A DNA stretch of 64,000 nucleotides from Prevotella sp. Lineage in GTDB: Bacteria > Bacteroidota > Bacteroidia > Bacteroidales > Bacteroidaceae. The stretch spans positions 1 to 64,000 of the forward strand of contig JAFZIY010000026.1 in the NCBI GenBank assembly GCA_017554105.1. Direction: 5' to 3'. A program made the translations under genes and the position numbers. The notes beneath the pieces are model-generated. The model had not been told where the DNA came from, did no database searches, and saw only the letters and a program-made list of their open reading frames with translations. Below, piece after piece: positions 7,202 to 16,360 of this stretch. Within the stretch, counting starts at the first letter, position 1. Every line of letters begins with the position of its first letter.

Positions 7202-8704
7202 ATGCCTGAACGGAAATATATCGCCATCGACCTGAAGTCGTTCTATGCTTCAGTGGAGTGTGTGGACAGGGGACTTGACCCTCTGACCACAAATCTTGTG
7301 GTGGCAGATGTTAAAAGGACGGAGAAAACAATCTGCCTGGCCGTTTCCCCATCGCTGAAGGCATACGGCATCGGTGGAAGGGCAAGACTCTTCGAGGTGG
7401 TGCAGCGCGTCCGTGAGGTGAACTATGACAGGAGGTGTAAGGCGGGCGGGAGATTCACCGGCAAATCATATAACAGCATTGAACTGGAGGAGCATCCCGA
7501 CTGGGAACTTGACTATATTGCCGCCCCGCCTCGCATGGCGCACTACATGAAGGTGAGCAGCATGGTGTATCAGACATACCTTAAATATATTGCTCCCGAG
7601 GACATCCACGTCTATAGTATCGATGAGGTGTTCATGGACGTGACGTCTTATCTGAAGAGTTACAAGATGACGGCACACCAACTGGCAATGACCATGATAC
7701 GTGACGTACTGAAGACGACAGGCATCACCGCCACGGCTGGCATAGGAACGAACATGTACTTATGCAAGATTGCCATGGACATCGTGGCAAAACACATCCC
7801 TGCCGACAAGGATGGCGTGCGCATCGGTGAACTCGATGAGATGACATACAGACAGAAACTCTGGAACCATAAGCCACTGACAAGTTTCTGGCGAGTGGGA
7901 CACGGCATCGCCGAGAGACTTGCGTACTATGGCATCGACACGATGGGGAAGATTGCACGCATGTCACTGCAGAACGAGGAACTGCTCTATAAACTCTTCG
8001 GAGTGAACGCAGAACTTCTCATCGACCATGCCTGGGGATGGGAGCCGTGCACTATAGACCTGGTGAAGGCATACAGACCTGAGAATCACTCATTCAGCAG
8101 CGGACAGGTGCTGCAGAGTCCGTACGAATTCAAGAAAGCACGTGTCGTAGTACAGGAGATGGCCGAGGCAATGGCTCTTGACCTGGTGGCAAAGAAACTG
8201 GTTACCGACCAACTAATACTCACCATAAGTTATGACACCGAGAGTCTGAAGAACCCTGCCATACGCGCGAAGTACAAAGGTCCTGTGACAAGAGACCACT
8301 ATGGCAGACAGGCACCCAAGCACGCTCATGGCACTGCCAACCTCAAGAGGCCGACATCTTCGACATCACTGATTACTAAAAGTGTGACGGAACTGTATGA
8401 CCGCATCGTAAATCCCGACCTTCTTATCAGACGCATAAACCTCACCACAAACCATGTGGTGACTGAAGCGAGTGCAAAGAAGAGGGCTCGTCCACGACAA
8501 CTTGACCTGTTCACCGACTATGAGGAACTCAAGAGGAAAGAAGAGGCAGAACAGGCTGCGCTTGACAAGGAACGAAGGATGCAGGAGGCACAACTGGCAA
8601 TAAAAAGAAAGTACGGCAGAAACGCCATACTTAGAGGACTGAACTTTGAAGAAGGTGCAACGGCAAAAGAACGTAATGCACAGATAGGAGGACACAAGGC
8701 ATGA
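7202..8704 (+). CDS. Y-family DNA polymerase (UmuC/DinB-like)
   Basis: A 500-residue lesion-bypass polymerase. The palm begins YIAIDLKSFYASVEC with the first catalytic Asp, and the second metal site is YSIDEVFMDVT. An extra stretch of about 40 residues after the first block (KAGGRFTGKSYNSIELEEHPDWELDY-like) is typical of the UvrX-type group from Firmicutes and of polymerases carried on mobile DNA. A helix-hairpin-helix region follows (FWRVGHGIAERLAYYGI), then the little-finger domain. The charged C-terminus may contain a clamp-binding QLDLF motif (RPRQLDLFTDYEE). No UmuD-like peptidase is adjacent. The stop overlaps the next start (ATGA, 8701-8704), which couples it to the YolD-like gene. Confidence 0.9.
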   Translation: MPERKYIAIDLKSFYASVECVDRGLDPLTTNLVVADVKRTEKTICLAVSPSLKAYGIGGRARLFEVVQRVREVNYDRRCKAGGRFTGKSYNSIELEEHPDWELDYIAAPPRMAHYMKVSSMVYQTYLKYIAPEDIHVYSIDEVFMDVTSYLKSYKMTAHQLAMTMIRDVLKTTGITATAGIGTNMYLCKIAMDIVAKHIPADKDGVRIGELDEMTYRQKLWNHKPLTSFWRVGHGIAERLAYYGIDTMGKIARMSLQNEELLYKLFGVNAELLIDHAWGWEPCTIDLVKAYRPENHSFSSGQVLQSPYEFKKARVVVQEMAEAMALDLVAKKLVTDQLILTISYDTESLKNPAIRAKYKGPVTRDHYGRQAPKHAHGTANLKRPTSSTSLITKSVTELYDRIVNPDLLIRRINLTTNHVVTEASAKKRARPRQLDLFTDYEELKRKEEAEQAALDKERRMQEAQLAIKRKYGRNAILRGLNFEEGATAKERNAQIGGHKA

Positions 8705-9111
8705 CAGAAGACTATTCAGATATTATCAACCTGCCTCATCATGTGTCCCGGAATCATCCGCGGATGACGATGATGGCCCGTGCCGCACAGTTCGCGCCAT
8801 TTGCCGCACTGACAGGCTATGATGCCGTTATCGATGAGACAGCGAGGCTTACTGACAAGCAAGTGGAACTGGAAGAATACGACAACGAGCGGCTGAACAG
8901 GAAACTTGCGGAACTGATGGAGGCTGCCGACCCGCAGGAGATAACCATTTCATATTTCAAGCCTGACAGGCGTAAATCCGGCGGTTCGTATATTACTCTC
9001 ACAGGACGGGTGAAGAAGATTGACACCTACGAGCGAGTGATATGCATGGACGACGGTACGATAATCCCATTGGGAAATATCGTGGACATTGTCTCTGATG
9101 ACGACAAATGA
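8701..9111 (+). CDS. YolD-like protein
   Basis: A 136-residue protein with the family hallmark MTMMARAAQFAPFAALTGYD near the N-terminus and a C-terminal beta-rich part ending GNIVDIVSDDD. YolD-like proteins are commonly encoded beside Y-family polymerases, especially in Firmicutes and on mobile elements, and may act as UmuD-like accessory factors. The four-base overlap with the polymerase gene gives the same pairing here. The function is inferred from this association only. Confidence 0.85.
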   Translation: MTEDYSDIINLPHHVSRNHPRMTMMARAAQFAPFAALTGYDAVIDETARLTDKQVELEEYDNERLNRKLAELMEAADPQEITISYFKPDRRKSGGSYITLTGRVKKIDTYERVICMDDGTIIPLGNIVDIVSDDDK

Positions 9112-9166
9112 TATAAAAAAAAAGTTATTGACACAATTAAGAACATCAAATATGAAGAATAATGAC

Positions 9167-9174
9167 TATCTTTG
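9167..9174 (+). promoter_or_regulatory. -7 element for esterase gene
   Basis: TATCTTTG followed by C, 28 nt before the ATG at 9203. A clear -33 box at the right spacing is not visible. Confidence 0.5.
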
Positions 9175-9202
9175 CATGCATATAATCAAACTAATAACAG
9201 GT

Positions 9203-12200
9203 ATGAAGAAAATTATCATGCTCTGCTGTCTCGCCTTTGCGATGACCGCACAAGGGCAACCCCTGATGAGAACACATGTAGAAACCGGTGACGTGGAAGG
9301 TACTGCCGACGGACAGGACTTGGCTATTTATAAAGCAATACCATACGCTGCGCCACCTGTAGGCGACCTTCGCTGGAAAGCACCGCAGCCCGCCAAGGCA
9401 TGGAAAGGTGTGCTTAAGGCAGACGACTTTGCCAAATGGCCACCACAGCCGACACGACAGGGACTCACCGCCGACATGATGAGTGAGGACTGCCTCTATC
9501 TCGGCATCGCCACACCGGCCACATCGGTCAACGACCGTCTGCCCGTAATGGTATGGATTCACGGCGGTGGATTCCAGGCAGAGCACTATGGCGGTGACTT
9601 GTGGACAAGTCTCGCCCGTCGCGGTGTAGTCATCGTCAGCATAGAGTACCGCACAGGAGCACTGGGCTTCATGGCGCATCCCGAGCTTGCCAAGGAGTCG
9701 AAGGACGGACATTGCGGCAACTATGGTATTCTTGACCAGATTTATGCTTTGCAGTGGGTACAGCGTAATATCCAGAACTTCGGTGGAGACCCGTCGAAGG
9801 TCACCATCTTCGGTGAGTCGGCAGGTGCCATCAGTTGTAGCATTCTCTGCGGTTCACCTCTTGCCAAAGGACTGTTCCGTGGCGTTATAAGTCAAAGCGG
9901 CGGCTCGTTTGCGCCGTGGAGCAATAACAGCAGAACACTTCTCATCGGTGCCTCACAGAAAGGTGCTGAGCAACAGGGACTGGCATTCCAGAAGCATCTG
10001 AAGAAGACGTCTGTGAAACAGATGCGTAAGATGAGTGCACAGGAACTCTGTGGCAATGATGTTGGCTTTGGCGGGTTCTGGCCTTGCGTCGATGGCTATG
10101 CCATCACCGACGACCTTTACCGCAACTATGAGCGCGGCGACTACAATGACGTACCGGCTATTATAATGACGAACTCCGATGAGGGAGTGTTGTTCACACC
10201 TGAAATAAAGGCTGCAGACTACCAGAAGACAGCAAGGCAGACGTTCGGAGAGCTTGCCGACGAGGCGCTGAAGGTTTATCCTGGCAATACCGACGAGGAG
10301 GCTTACTTCAGCAATGCCGATGCTTTCCGCGACCTGGGTTTTGCATGGCCGTCATACGCCTGGGCCAGTCTGCAAAACAAAACGGGCAAGAGTCCTGCCT
10401 ATGCCGCTTTCCTCGCACAGCCGTCAGAACTGTCATTTGCAGGTAACAAGAAACGTCGCGGCGTGTCACATGCCGATGACGTCCTTTATCTGAACGGCAC
10501 CTTCCTGTCGCAGCCCGACAAGTATCCGGCTGAGGCAGCAGTGGCAGAGATTATTCAACAGTATTGGGTGAACTTCGCCAAGACAGGCAACCCCAATGGC
10601 AAGGGACTACCCTACTGGCCGATATTCGACCCCGCCAAGCCCACCACCATGCAGTTCAGCAACGGTGCATCATTAATCGACGTGCCCAACCGCGACAAAA
10701 TTGACTTTGTCGATCGCTTGTATAGATGGCAACGTGAGAAGACAGAAGGCGAACGTGCCCAGACATCGACCACGAGCAATCCTGATGGTACGGTGACGTT
10801 CCGCTACTGGAACGACAATGCAAAGGAAGTGCTGGTTGACGTGCAGTTTGCGGGAAGACACCCGATGGTGAAAGATGCCAATACCGGAGCATGGACAGTA
10901 ACGCTGGGACCTGCGGCTCCCGATATGTACCCATACTGCTTCATCGTTGACGGTGTCAGCATCATGGACCCCAAGAATCCTCAGTATTTCCCCAACGAGG
11001 GATTCAAGAACAGTCTTCTTGAAATCCACGACTACAAGAAACCGCTGGCACATGACATTCGTGACGTGGCACACGGTCGCGTTGAATATATCCATTACTA
11101 TTCGAAGAGCCTTGGTGCCACCAACAATGCCGTGGTGTATCTGCCGCCAAGCTACCAGAAGAATACCGACAAGAAATACCCGGTGTTCTATCTCATCAGC
11201 GGTACGACAGACACTGAAGAGGTGTACTATAAGGTGGGACGCGTGAACTACATCCTTGACAACCTGCTGGCAGAAGGTGCTGCAGAGGAGATGATCGTGG
11301 TGTTGCCCTATGGTAATCCATATAAGTTGTTGGCCACCCCACCTGCTCCCACAGCACCTCAGACACAATTCGGAGGAGATGTGTTCAGCAGTGACCTTAT
11401 CAATGACCTGCTGCCTTACATCGAGCAGAACTATCGCACTATCAACGACCGTGACCACCGCGCCATAGGCGGTTTCTCACGCGGCGGCAACCAGGGACTG
11501 TTCAACGGTCTGGCGAACCTCGACAAGTTCTCTTACCTGTGCAGTTACAGTTCGTTCACTTCGACAACTATTCCCAACGTCTATGACAATGCCGACGACA
11601 CCAACAGCAAACTGCACCTGTTCTGGCTCGGTGTAGGAACGGACGATTTCCTCTTCGGCAATGCACGTGACTACATGGAATTCCTCGACAAGAAAGGCAT
11701 CCGCTCGGTGAAGGAGTTCACCACGGACAAGTTCGGACACACATGGATGAATGCGAAGTATTTCCTCGACCATACCCTTCGTCTGTTATTCCGTCCTGAG
11801 GCAGCAGAACAGGCCATGAGGAACGGACAGCCTGCACCCGCAGCCACTGGCAAGGAGCAGCAGTTCACCGCCGGAGTGATGGCACGACTGTTCCCGAAAC
11901 CGATTATCTCGCCTGATTTCAGTGACGGACAAGTAATCTTCAGATTCAAGGCTCCTGATGCAAAAGAAGTGCTGCTGGCAGGTGAACCGTTCGCCACACC
12001 ATGCAAGATGCAGAAGGATGCCGACGGAGTATGGAGTATAAATATCACGGAGAAACTTCCTGATGTATTCAAGTATTACTTTGTTGTTGACGGAACACAG
12101 GTTGCCGACCCGCAGGATATGTACCTCTCGCCAGACAAGGGATTCAAGCAGAGCGTATTCCAGAATCCTACCGGACAGTATAGCCTTGCCGTTATGGACA

Positions 12201-12505
12201 GCAACGTGGCGCACGGCACCGTGAGTTACGACCTGAACCGCAACGAGGCATGGTATTATCCTGCAGCAAAGGAGGCTTCGGACATCATCCTGCTCGTTCC
12301 CGGCAAGGACGACACTATAGAGAGTTGGTTCAAGACAGGAGGTGCCGATGCCATCGCCGACCTGCTGATAGCACAAGGCAAGGCACGCCCATGCATCCTG
12401 ACCACCAGCACAACGGCAAAGGCCAGTCGCACCCTCCGTGCCGACGACTACCCCACATGGACAGCACGCCGCCAGGCATTGGAGAAGATGCTTAAAGGAG
12501 AGTAA
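9203..12505 (+). CDS. secreted multi-esterase: type-B carboxylesterase plus two E-set/feruloyl-esterase-like modules
   Basis: An exported protein of 1100 residues. Signal peptide MKKIIMLCCLAFAMTAQGQ fixes the start at 9203; the frame is open 38 codons further up but crosses the promoter. Module 1 (about 20-510) is a type-B carboxylesterase with HGGGF oxyanion loop, EDCLYL, nucleophile motif GESAGA and a likely catalytic His in GVSHADD. Module 2 (about 520-890) pairs an E-set/CBM48-like domain with an esterase-D fold having nucleophile GFSRGG and a late His in KFGHTWMN. Module 3 (about 900-1100) repeats the E-set domain followed by a short, truncated esterase-like end. Likely substrates are acyl or feruloyl esters on plant polysaccharides. 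A strong terminator follows. Confidence 0.8.
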   Translation: MKKIIMLCCLAFAMTAQGQPLMRTHVETGDVEGTADGQDLAIYKAIPYAAPPVGDLRWKAPQPAKAWKGVLKADDFAKWPPQPTRQGLTADMMSEDCLYLGIATPATSVNDRLPVMVWIHGGGFQAEHYGGDLWTSLARRGVVIVSIEYRTGALGFMAHPELAKESKDGHCGNYGILDQIYALQWVQRNIQNFGGDPSKVTIFGESAGAISCSILCGSPLAKGLFRGVISQSGGSFAPWSNNSRTLLIGASQKGAEQQGLAFQKHLKKTSVKQMRKMSAQELCGNDVGFGGFWPCVDGYAITDDLYRNYERGDYNDVPAIIMTNSDEGVLFTPEIKAADYQKTARQTFGELADEALKVYPGNTDEEAYFSNADAFRDLGFAWPSYAWASLQNKTGKSPAYAAFLAQPSELSFAGNKKRRGVSHADDVLYLNGTFLSQPDKYPAEAAVAEIIQQYWVNFAKTGNPNGKGLPYWPIFDPAKPTTMQFSNGASLIDVPNRDKIDFVDRLYRWQREKTEGERAQTSTTSNPDGTVTFRYWNDNAKEVLVDVQFAGRHPMVKDANTGAWTVTLGPAAPDMYPYCFIVDGVSIMDPKNPQYFPNEGFKNSLLEIHDYKKPLAHDIRDVAHGRVEYIHYYSKSLGATNNAVVYLPPSYQKNTDKKYPVFYLISGTTDTEEVYYKVGRVNYILDNLLAEGAAEEMIVVLPYGNPYKLLATPPAPTAPQTQFGGDVFSSDLINDLLPYIEQNYRTINDRDHRAIGGFSRGGNQGLFNGLANLDKFSYLCSYSSFTSTTIPNVYDNADDTNSKLHLFWLGVGTDDFLFGNARDYMEFLDKKGIRSVKEFTTDKFGHTWMNAKYFLDHTLRLLFRPEAAEQAMRNGQPAPAATGKEQQFTAGVMARLFPKPIISPDFSDGQVIFRFKAPDAKEVLLAGEPFATPCKMQKDADGVWSINITEKLPDVFKYYFVVDGTQVADPQDMYLSPDKGFKQSVFQNPTGQYSLAVMDSNVAHGTVSYDLNRNEAWYYPAAKEASDIILLVPGKDDTIESWFKTGGADAIADLLIAQGKARPCILTTSTTAKASRTLRADDYPTWTARRQALEKMLKGE

Positions 12506-12520
12506 GGACTTATCACACTA

Positions 12521-12568
12521 AGCAAAACAACTTGTTTCACCAACCGAAACAAGTTGTTTTGCTTTTTT
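12521..12568 (+). terminator. strong rho-independent terminator
   Basis: AGCAAAACAACTTGTTTC (12521-12538) pairs perfectly with GAAACAAGTTGTTTTGCT around a 7-nt loop, followed by TTTTT. It lies 15 nt after the esterase stop codon. Confidence 0.95.
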
Positions 12569-13001
12569 GAATTGAGGCTAAATGATTATTTTTTAGGGAA
12601 TATTTTCTTTTATTCGGAATGAATTGAGTAATTTTGCATCATGATTTGAGTAAAATTACGTTAAGACTACCTATCAAGAAGCAGTACAAAGTGGCGCCTT
12701 CAGATAAACCAATATGACTCGCAAAGAAATATATACAATAATCGAGAAGGATGATGTCTGCAATATATGGAGTCATGGCGGCAAATGGTTAAACGAACTT
12801 TAAAAAACAGTGTATACTCATAATTATAAAGTATAGTTTAAAATAATTTGCCAAATTTGCAAAGTAAGCATAAGAATTCTGTTATGAACAAGCAAATTAT
12901 TCCCGTCTGGAAATGGTTGTTACAAAAGTAAAAAACAAGTGCTTTGGTTCAGACAACGTTTTTTATAAACATTCAACTGATAATTTCAAAACTACTAACA
13001 G
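12569..13001 (+). other. 433-nt intergenic region with possible gene relic
   Basis: A+T-rich spacer between the esterase terminator and the alpha-galactosidase. It holds a -7-like TAATTTTG at 12629-12636, the short open frame at 12714-12803, and several AAATTTGC-like strings near 12850-12865. Nothing else is supported. The long 5' region before the galactosidase could contain its regulated promoter. Confidence 0.4.
12714..12803 (+). CDS. possible 29-residue ORF or 5' relic of a gene
   Basis: ATG at 12714 opens 29 codons (MTRKEIYTIIEKDD...GKWLNEL) to TAA at 12801. The composition is protein-like and the amphipathic start resembles the first helix of a larger protein, so this may be the remains of a decayed gene. 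No recognisable domain and no clear ribosome site. Low confidence. Confidence 0.2.
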   Translation: MTRKEIYTIIEKDDVCNIWSHGGKWLNEL

Positions 13002-14234
13002 ATGAAGAAACTGACTAAAATGGTTTTGCTGTGCGTCATGCTCGCAATGACGGCGACACAGGCAATGGCACAGAAATGGGAACATCTGGCGGACACGCCT
13101 CAGATGGGATGGAACTCATGGAACAAGTTCCAAGGCAACATCTCGGAAGAGATAATCAAAGGCATTGCAGATGCTATGGTAGAGGAAGGTCTGCTTGAAG
13201 CAGGCTATACCTATCTTAACATTGATGACTGCTGGCATGGACAGCGCGATGCCGATGGTTTCATACAGGCTGACGCAAAGAAATTCCCCAGTGGGATAAA
13301 GGCTCTGGCCGACTATGTTCATGGCAAGGGCTTGAAACTGGGCATCTACAGTGATGCAGGAACGCAGACCTGCGGCGGCTATCCGGGCTCTCTCGGTCAT
13401 GAGTATCAGGATGCGATACAATATGCACGCTGGGGTATCGACTACCTGAAGTACGACTGGTGCAACACTGCTAACGTCAATCCCATAGGAGCCTATACGC
13501 TCATCAGCGAGGCATTGTGCGACGCTGGTCGCCCGATCCTGCTCAGCATGTGCGAATGGGGTAACAGTCACCCATGGAAGTGGGCAAGAGACATCGGACA
13601 CTCATGGCGTACCACTCCTGACATCTGGTGCGACTTCGACTCGCTGCGTTTGTTCCCGGGCTACTCCCAGTTCGGTGTGATGCAGTGCATACAGTTTAAC
13701 GACACACTCCGTCAGTATGCAGGACCTGGCCATTGGAACGACCCTGACATGCTTGAGGTGGGTAACGGCATGACCGAGAACGAGGACCGTGCGCACTTCA
13801 CCATGTGGTGCATGATGGCAAGTCCGCTGATTCTCGGCAACGACCTCCGAAACATGAGCGACGCCACCCGCAGAATAATATTGAACAAGGAAATGATTGC
13901 CATCGACCAAGACCCGTTAGGAGTTCAGGGACTCCACTACTGTGACCTTGACGGACTGTCATTCTGGTTCAAACCGCTCTCAAACGGCGACTGGGCATTC
14001 ACCATCCTCAACCCGACGAGGAGTGATGTTAAGGTGGAACTAAACTGGCAAGACTTCAACCTTACCGATACAGAGGTAAGTGGAAAGAGTACGTCTTTCG
14101 ACAATATTATATATAAGGTATATAATCTATGGACTCACAAGATGGAAGGCAAGACATCGAAGAAGAACAAGGTGGAGCGTGATGTGACTGTGAAAAGCCG
14201 TGACGTAGTGTCTTTCAGACTGATTAAGAGTTAA
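13002..14234 (+). CDS. secreted GH27 alpha-galactosidase
   Basis: A 410-residue glycoside hydrolase family 27 enzyme that releases terminal alpha-linked galactose (or a related sugar). The signal peptide MKKLTKMVLLCVMLAMTATQAMAQ directs it to the periplasm or outside. The (beta/alpha)8 barrel starts TPQMGWNSWN; the catalytic nucleophile is the Asp of LKYDWCN and the acid/base is the Asp in SWRTTPDI. MCEWG and GHWNDPDMLEVGNG are further family blocks. A short C-terminal beta domain follows from about residue 310. It stands alone between a long 5' spacer and a terminator, next to the secreted esterase, so the two may serve plant glycan breakdown. Some GH27 members act on isomalto-oligosaccharides; the exact specificity is not shown. 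Confidence 0.9.
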   Translation: MKKLTKMVLLCVMLAMTATQAMAQKWEHLADTPQMGWNSWNKFQGNISEEIIKGIADAMVEEGLLEAGYTYLNIDDCWHGQRDADGFIQADAKKFPSGIKALADYVHGKGLKLGIYSDAGTQTCGGYPGSLGHEYQDAIQYARWGIDYLKYDWCNTANVNPIGAYTLISEALCDAGRPILLSMCEWGNSHPWKWARDIGHSWRTTPDIWCDFDSLRLFPGYSQFGVMQCIQFNDTLRQYAGPGHWNDPDMLEVGNGMTENEDRAHFTMWCMMASPLILGNDLRNMSDATRRIILNKEMIAIDQDPLGVQGLHYCDLDGLSFWFKPLSNGDWAFTILNPTRSDVKVELNWQDFNLTDTEVSGKSTSFDNIIYKVYNLWTHKMEGKTSKKNKVERDVTVKSRDVVSFRLIKS

Positions 14235-14272
14235 ATACCATAAACTCTATTTAGAGAGTATGGCATACAAAG

Positions 14273-14306
14273 AATAATCCTCCTCCCTTTCGGGAAGAGG
14301 ATTATT
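14273..14306. terminator. bidirectional terminator
   Basis: AATAATCCTCCTCCC (14273-14287) pairs with GGGAAGAGGATTATT (14292-14306) with one mismatch and a 4-nt loop. A/T-rich flanks on both sides suit the convergent galactosidase and DUF4840 genes. Confidence 0.8.
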
Positions 14307-14310
14307 TGAT

Positions 14311-14925
14311 TTATCGTATTCCTTCTATATACATGATATCTTCCTTTCCAACCTCGCCTGTGTTTGTCACAAACTGCTCTATCATAGTGTCTCCCTCGTA
14401 AAGGGCTGCTGGGTATATATAGAAACCGACAACAGAACATTTAGCATTAGCATAACCACTTGTCAGAGACGGATAGAGAAGACGTATCTGATAGTCGTGG
14501 GAAGACTCTCCGACCATGACATTCTTGAACTCTACCGACAAAGGGTAAGTCATAAAGTCAAGACCTTCGTCATATGCATTGTAAATGAGGAAACGGGCTG
14601 TAAGGTCCGGGGTTGCCTGGGCTAAAAGGGCGTTCCTAATATCATCATTACTGATATTCTTAACGAATGCCTCTGCGGGCAGTCCCGTCACCTTGATAGT
14701 GGAATCGGCGGTGATAACGGTAGCGATTCCCTCCACTTTTTTAGGAGTTGTCAGGTCGTCAACGTAATACTGCACTGACCCCATGTAACTGCCACTGATT
14801 TGAGTATAATAGGCAGGACTGATTTTTTTCTGTGAGTCGTCATCATCATCGTAAAGGCATGATGCCATGGACAATGAGAACAGTCCCGTAAGAAGGAACA
14901 TTGCAAAATACTTTATACTTTTCAT
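14311..14925 (-). CDS. DUF4840-like lipoprotein
   Basis: A 204-residue lipoprotein. The signal MKSIKYFAMFLLTGLFSLSMASC ends in a lipobox with Cys at position 23, followed by an acidic DDDDD stretch. The mature part looks like a single beta-rich domain and matches the general pattern of Bacteroides DUF4840 proteins: an early GSYMGSV strand, a central AQATPD segment and a late FYIYP. The role is unknown. It is the last gene before the convergent terminator and appears to be a separate unit from folE, because a hairpin lies between them. Confidence 0.6.
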   Translation of the reverse strand: MKSIKYFAMFLLTGLFSLSMASCLYDDDDDSQKKISPAYYTQISGSYMGSVQYYVDDLTTPKKVEGIATVITADSTIKVTGLPAEAFVKNISNDDIRNALLAQATPDLTARFLIYNAYDEGLDFMTYPLSVEFKNVMVGESSHDYQIRLLYPSLTSGYANAKCSVVGFYIYPAALYEGDTMIEQFVTNTGEVGKEDIMYIEGIR

Positions 14926-14963
14926 TTCGTTTATGTTTTAAGTTAACTTTTACTTTATATAAA

Positions 14964-14998
14964 TGCGCTGCCTTGCTATATGTTGCATTGGCAGCGCA
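14964..14998 (-). terminator. terminator of the folE operon
   Basis: On the minus strand TGCGCTGCC pairs with GGCAGCGCA (9-bp stem, 17-nt loop), followed by an A/T-rich TTTATATAAA. It lies 30 nt past the folE stop codon. Confidence 0.6.
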
Positions 14999-15027
14999 GA
15001 CATTTTACATTATTTAACCGTAATGTA

Positions 15028-15621
15028 TTAAATATGCTTACCCTCACTGTGAAGCAGGTTCATGAACTCCTCACGAGTCTTAGCCTGGTTGAATGCCCCA
15101 CTGAAGTCACTCGTGGTGGTGATGGCTGTCTGTTTCTCTACTCCACGCATCTGCATACACATGTGCTTTGCCTCGACCACGACCATCACACCGAGCGGAT
15201 GAAGGGTATTCTGTATGCAGTCCTTTATCTGTTGTGTCAGGCGTTCCTGCACCTGCAGTCGGTGGCTATAGATGTCCACCACCCGTGCAATCTTAGACAA
15301 TCCCGTGATATATCCGTTAGGAATATATGCCACGTGTACCTTGCCATAGAAAGGCAGCATGTGATGCTCGCACATCGAGAAGAAGTCGATGTCCTTCACT
15401 ATCACCATTTGGTTGTATTTCTCCTCGAAGAGTGCATCGGTGAGCACCTTATGAGCATCCTGCGTATAACCGCGTGTCAATATCTGCATTGCCTTTGCCA
15501 CGCGCATAGGGGTTTTCTGCAAGCCGTCTCTCTCGGTATCCTCGCCTATGAGTTCGAGCACTCTCTTATAGTGACTCGCGAGTTCATCGAGTCCCTCACG
15601 ATATTCTATTTCTGGATTCAT
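15028..15621 (-). CDS. folE: GTP cyclohydrolase I
   Basis: A 197-residue enzyme that converts GTP to 7,8-dihydroneopterin triphosphate, the first step of folate (and queuosine) synthesis. Zinc ligands are visible as C84 and H87 in [10 protein letters not shown] and C155 in KHMCMQMRG. The family blocks [20 protein letters not shown] and [10 protein letters not shown] are all present and the length is normal. It is the last gene of a minus-strand run DUF1599, DoxX-tpiA, SPOR, folE, separated from the SPOR gene by 3 nt. This gene order is conserved in Bacteroidales. Confidence 0.97.
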   Translation of the reverse strand: MNPEIEYREGLDELASHYKRVLELIGEDTERDGLQKTPMRVAKAMQILTRGYTQDAHKVLTDALFEEKYNQMVIVKDIDFFSMCEHHMLPFYGKVHVAYIPNGYITGLSKIARVVDIYSHRLQVQERLTQQIKDCIQNTLHPLGVMVVVEAKHMCMQMRGVEKQTAITTTSDFSGAFNQAKTREEFMNLLHSEGKHI

Positions 15622-15624
15622 ATC

Positions 15625-16269
15625 TTATTGTGATACTGTTATTGGTCCTCTCACCAGTGTTGCCGAGCTGAACCCTGCGTTCTTCACCTGTCTCAACATT
15701 CTCACCGCCTCCTCCTGAGTCTTGAAGTTACCCATGCGTACGGTCCAGTTAGGAGAGTAGAAATGTGTATAAACCGGTTGTCCCGGGAACTTGTTCTTCA
15801 GTTGGTTACCCACCGACTGTGCCTTCTGCTTCGCATCACGGGTGCCACCACCTCTATAGACCTGTATTCTGAAGCCATTGACATGACGGCCGTGCTTCAT
15901 CACCTTCTTTCTGGTGTCAACGGGCGCGTTCTCGTCAACTGTCGGCTGACGATGCTCTACCAACACCCTGGTCTGCTCACCTTCAGTCTTGGTGGAGTCA
16001 GGCTTTGCCGTTTCTGTCTTTGTGGAGTCGGTCTTCGACTTGTCGTCTTTCTTTTCCTTATTATCCTCCTTCTTGCCGGCATTATCTGGTTTCTTTACTG
16101 GCGCAGGTGGCTGGATGTTGTTCACCAGACTGTCAATCGCCGCCTTCTCGTGTACGGTGACGACTCCCTGTCCCTGCTGCGGTTGCTGCAAGTTCTGCAG
16201 GAAATTCTGTGCGTCGGCAACTGTCATTCCTGCTATAGCCAAAACAAATGTCAGTAAAAGTTGTTTCAT
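15625..16269 (-). CDS. exported SPOR-domain protein
   Basis: A 214-residue protein with signal peptide MKQLLLTFVLAIAGMTVADA. Residues about 60-105 form a low-complexity Lys/Asp/Glu/Thr linker (DNAGKKEDNKEKKDDKSK type). The C-terminal SPOR domain, about 135-210, begins NGFRIQVYRGGGTRDAK and contains PVYTHFYSPNWTVRMGNF and AVRMLRQVKNAGF. SPOR domains bind denuded peptidoglycan glycan strands, often at the division septum, so the protein probably sits in the periplasm. It lies between tpiA and folE, 3 nt from folE. Confidence 0.9.
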   Translation of the reverse strand: MKQLLLTFVLAIAGMTVADAQNFLQNLQQPQQGQGVVTVHEKAAIDSLVNNIQPPAPVKKPDNAGKKEDNKEKKDDKSKTDSTKTETAKPDSTKTEGEQTRVLVEHRQPTVDENAPVDTRKKVMKHGRHVNGFRIQVYRGGGTRDAKQKAQSVGNQLKNKFPGQPVYTHFYSPNWTVRMGNFKTQEEAVRMLRQVKNAGFSSATLVRGPITVSQ

Positions 16270-16274
16270 ACTTG

Positions 16275-16355
16275 GGTGATGGGGGTTAGGTGATAGGTGA
16301 TAGAGTTAGGTGATGGGTGGTGGGTGATGGTATTATCACCCAACACCAAACACCT
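16275..16355. repeat. GGTGATGGG-type simple-repeat hairpin
   Basis: Variants of TTAGGTGATGGGTG run through 16275-16330 and a reverse-complement stretch ATCACCCAACACC follows at 16334-16346, so the transcript can fold on itself. The same family recurs at 25885-25960. It fills the gap between tpiA and the SPOR gene. Confidence 0.75.
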
Positions 16356-16360
16356 ATTCG

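Noticed and set aside
10673..11458. 261-residue minus-strand open frame
   Set aside because: It lies fully inside the esterase coding sequence, has no recognisable motif, and is a by-product of its codon use.
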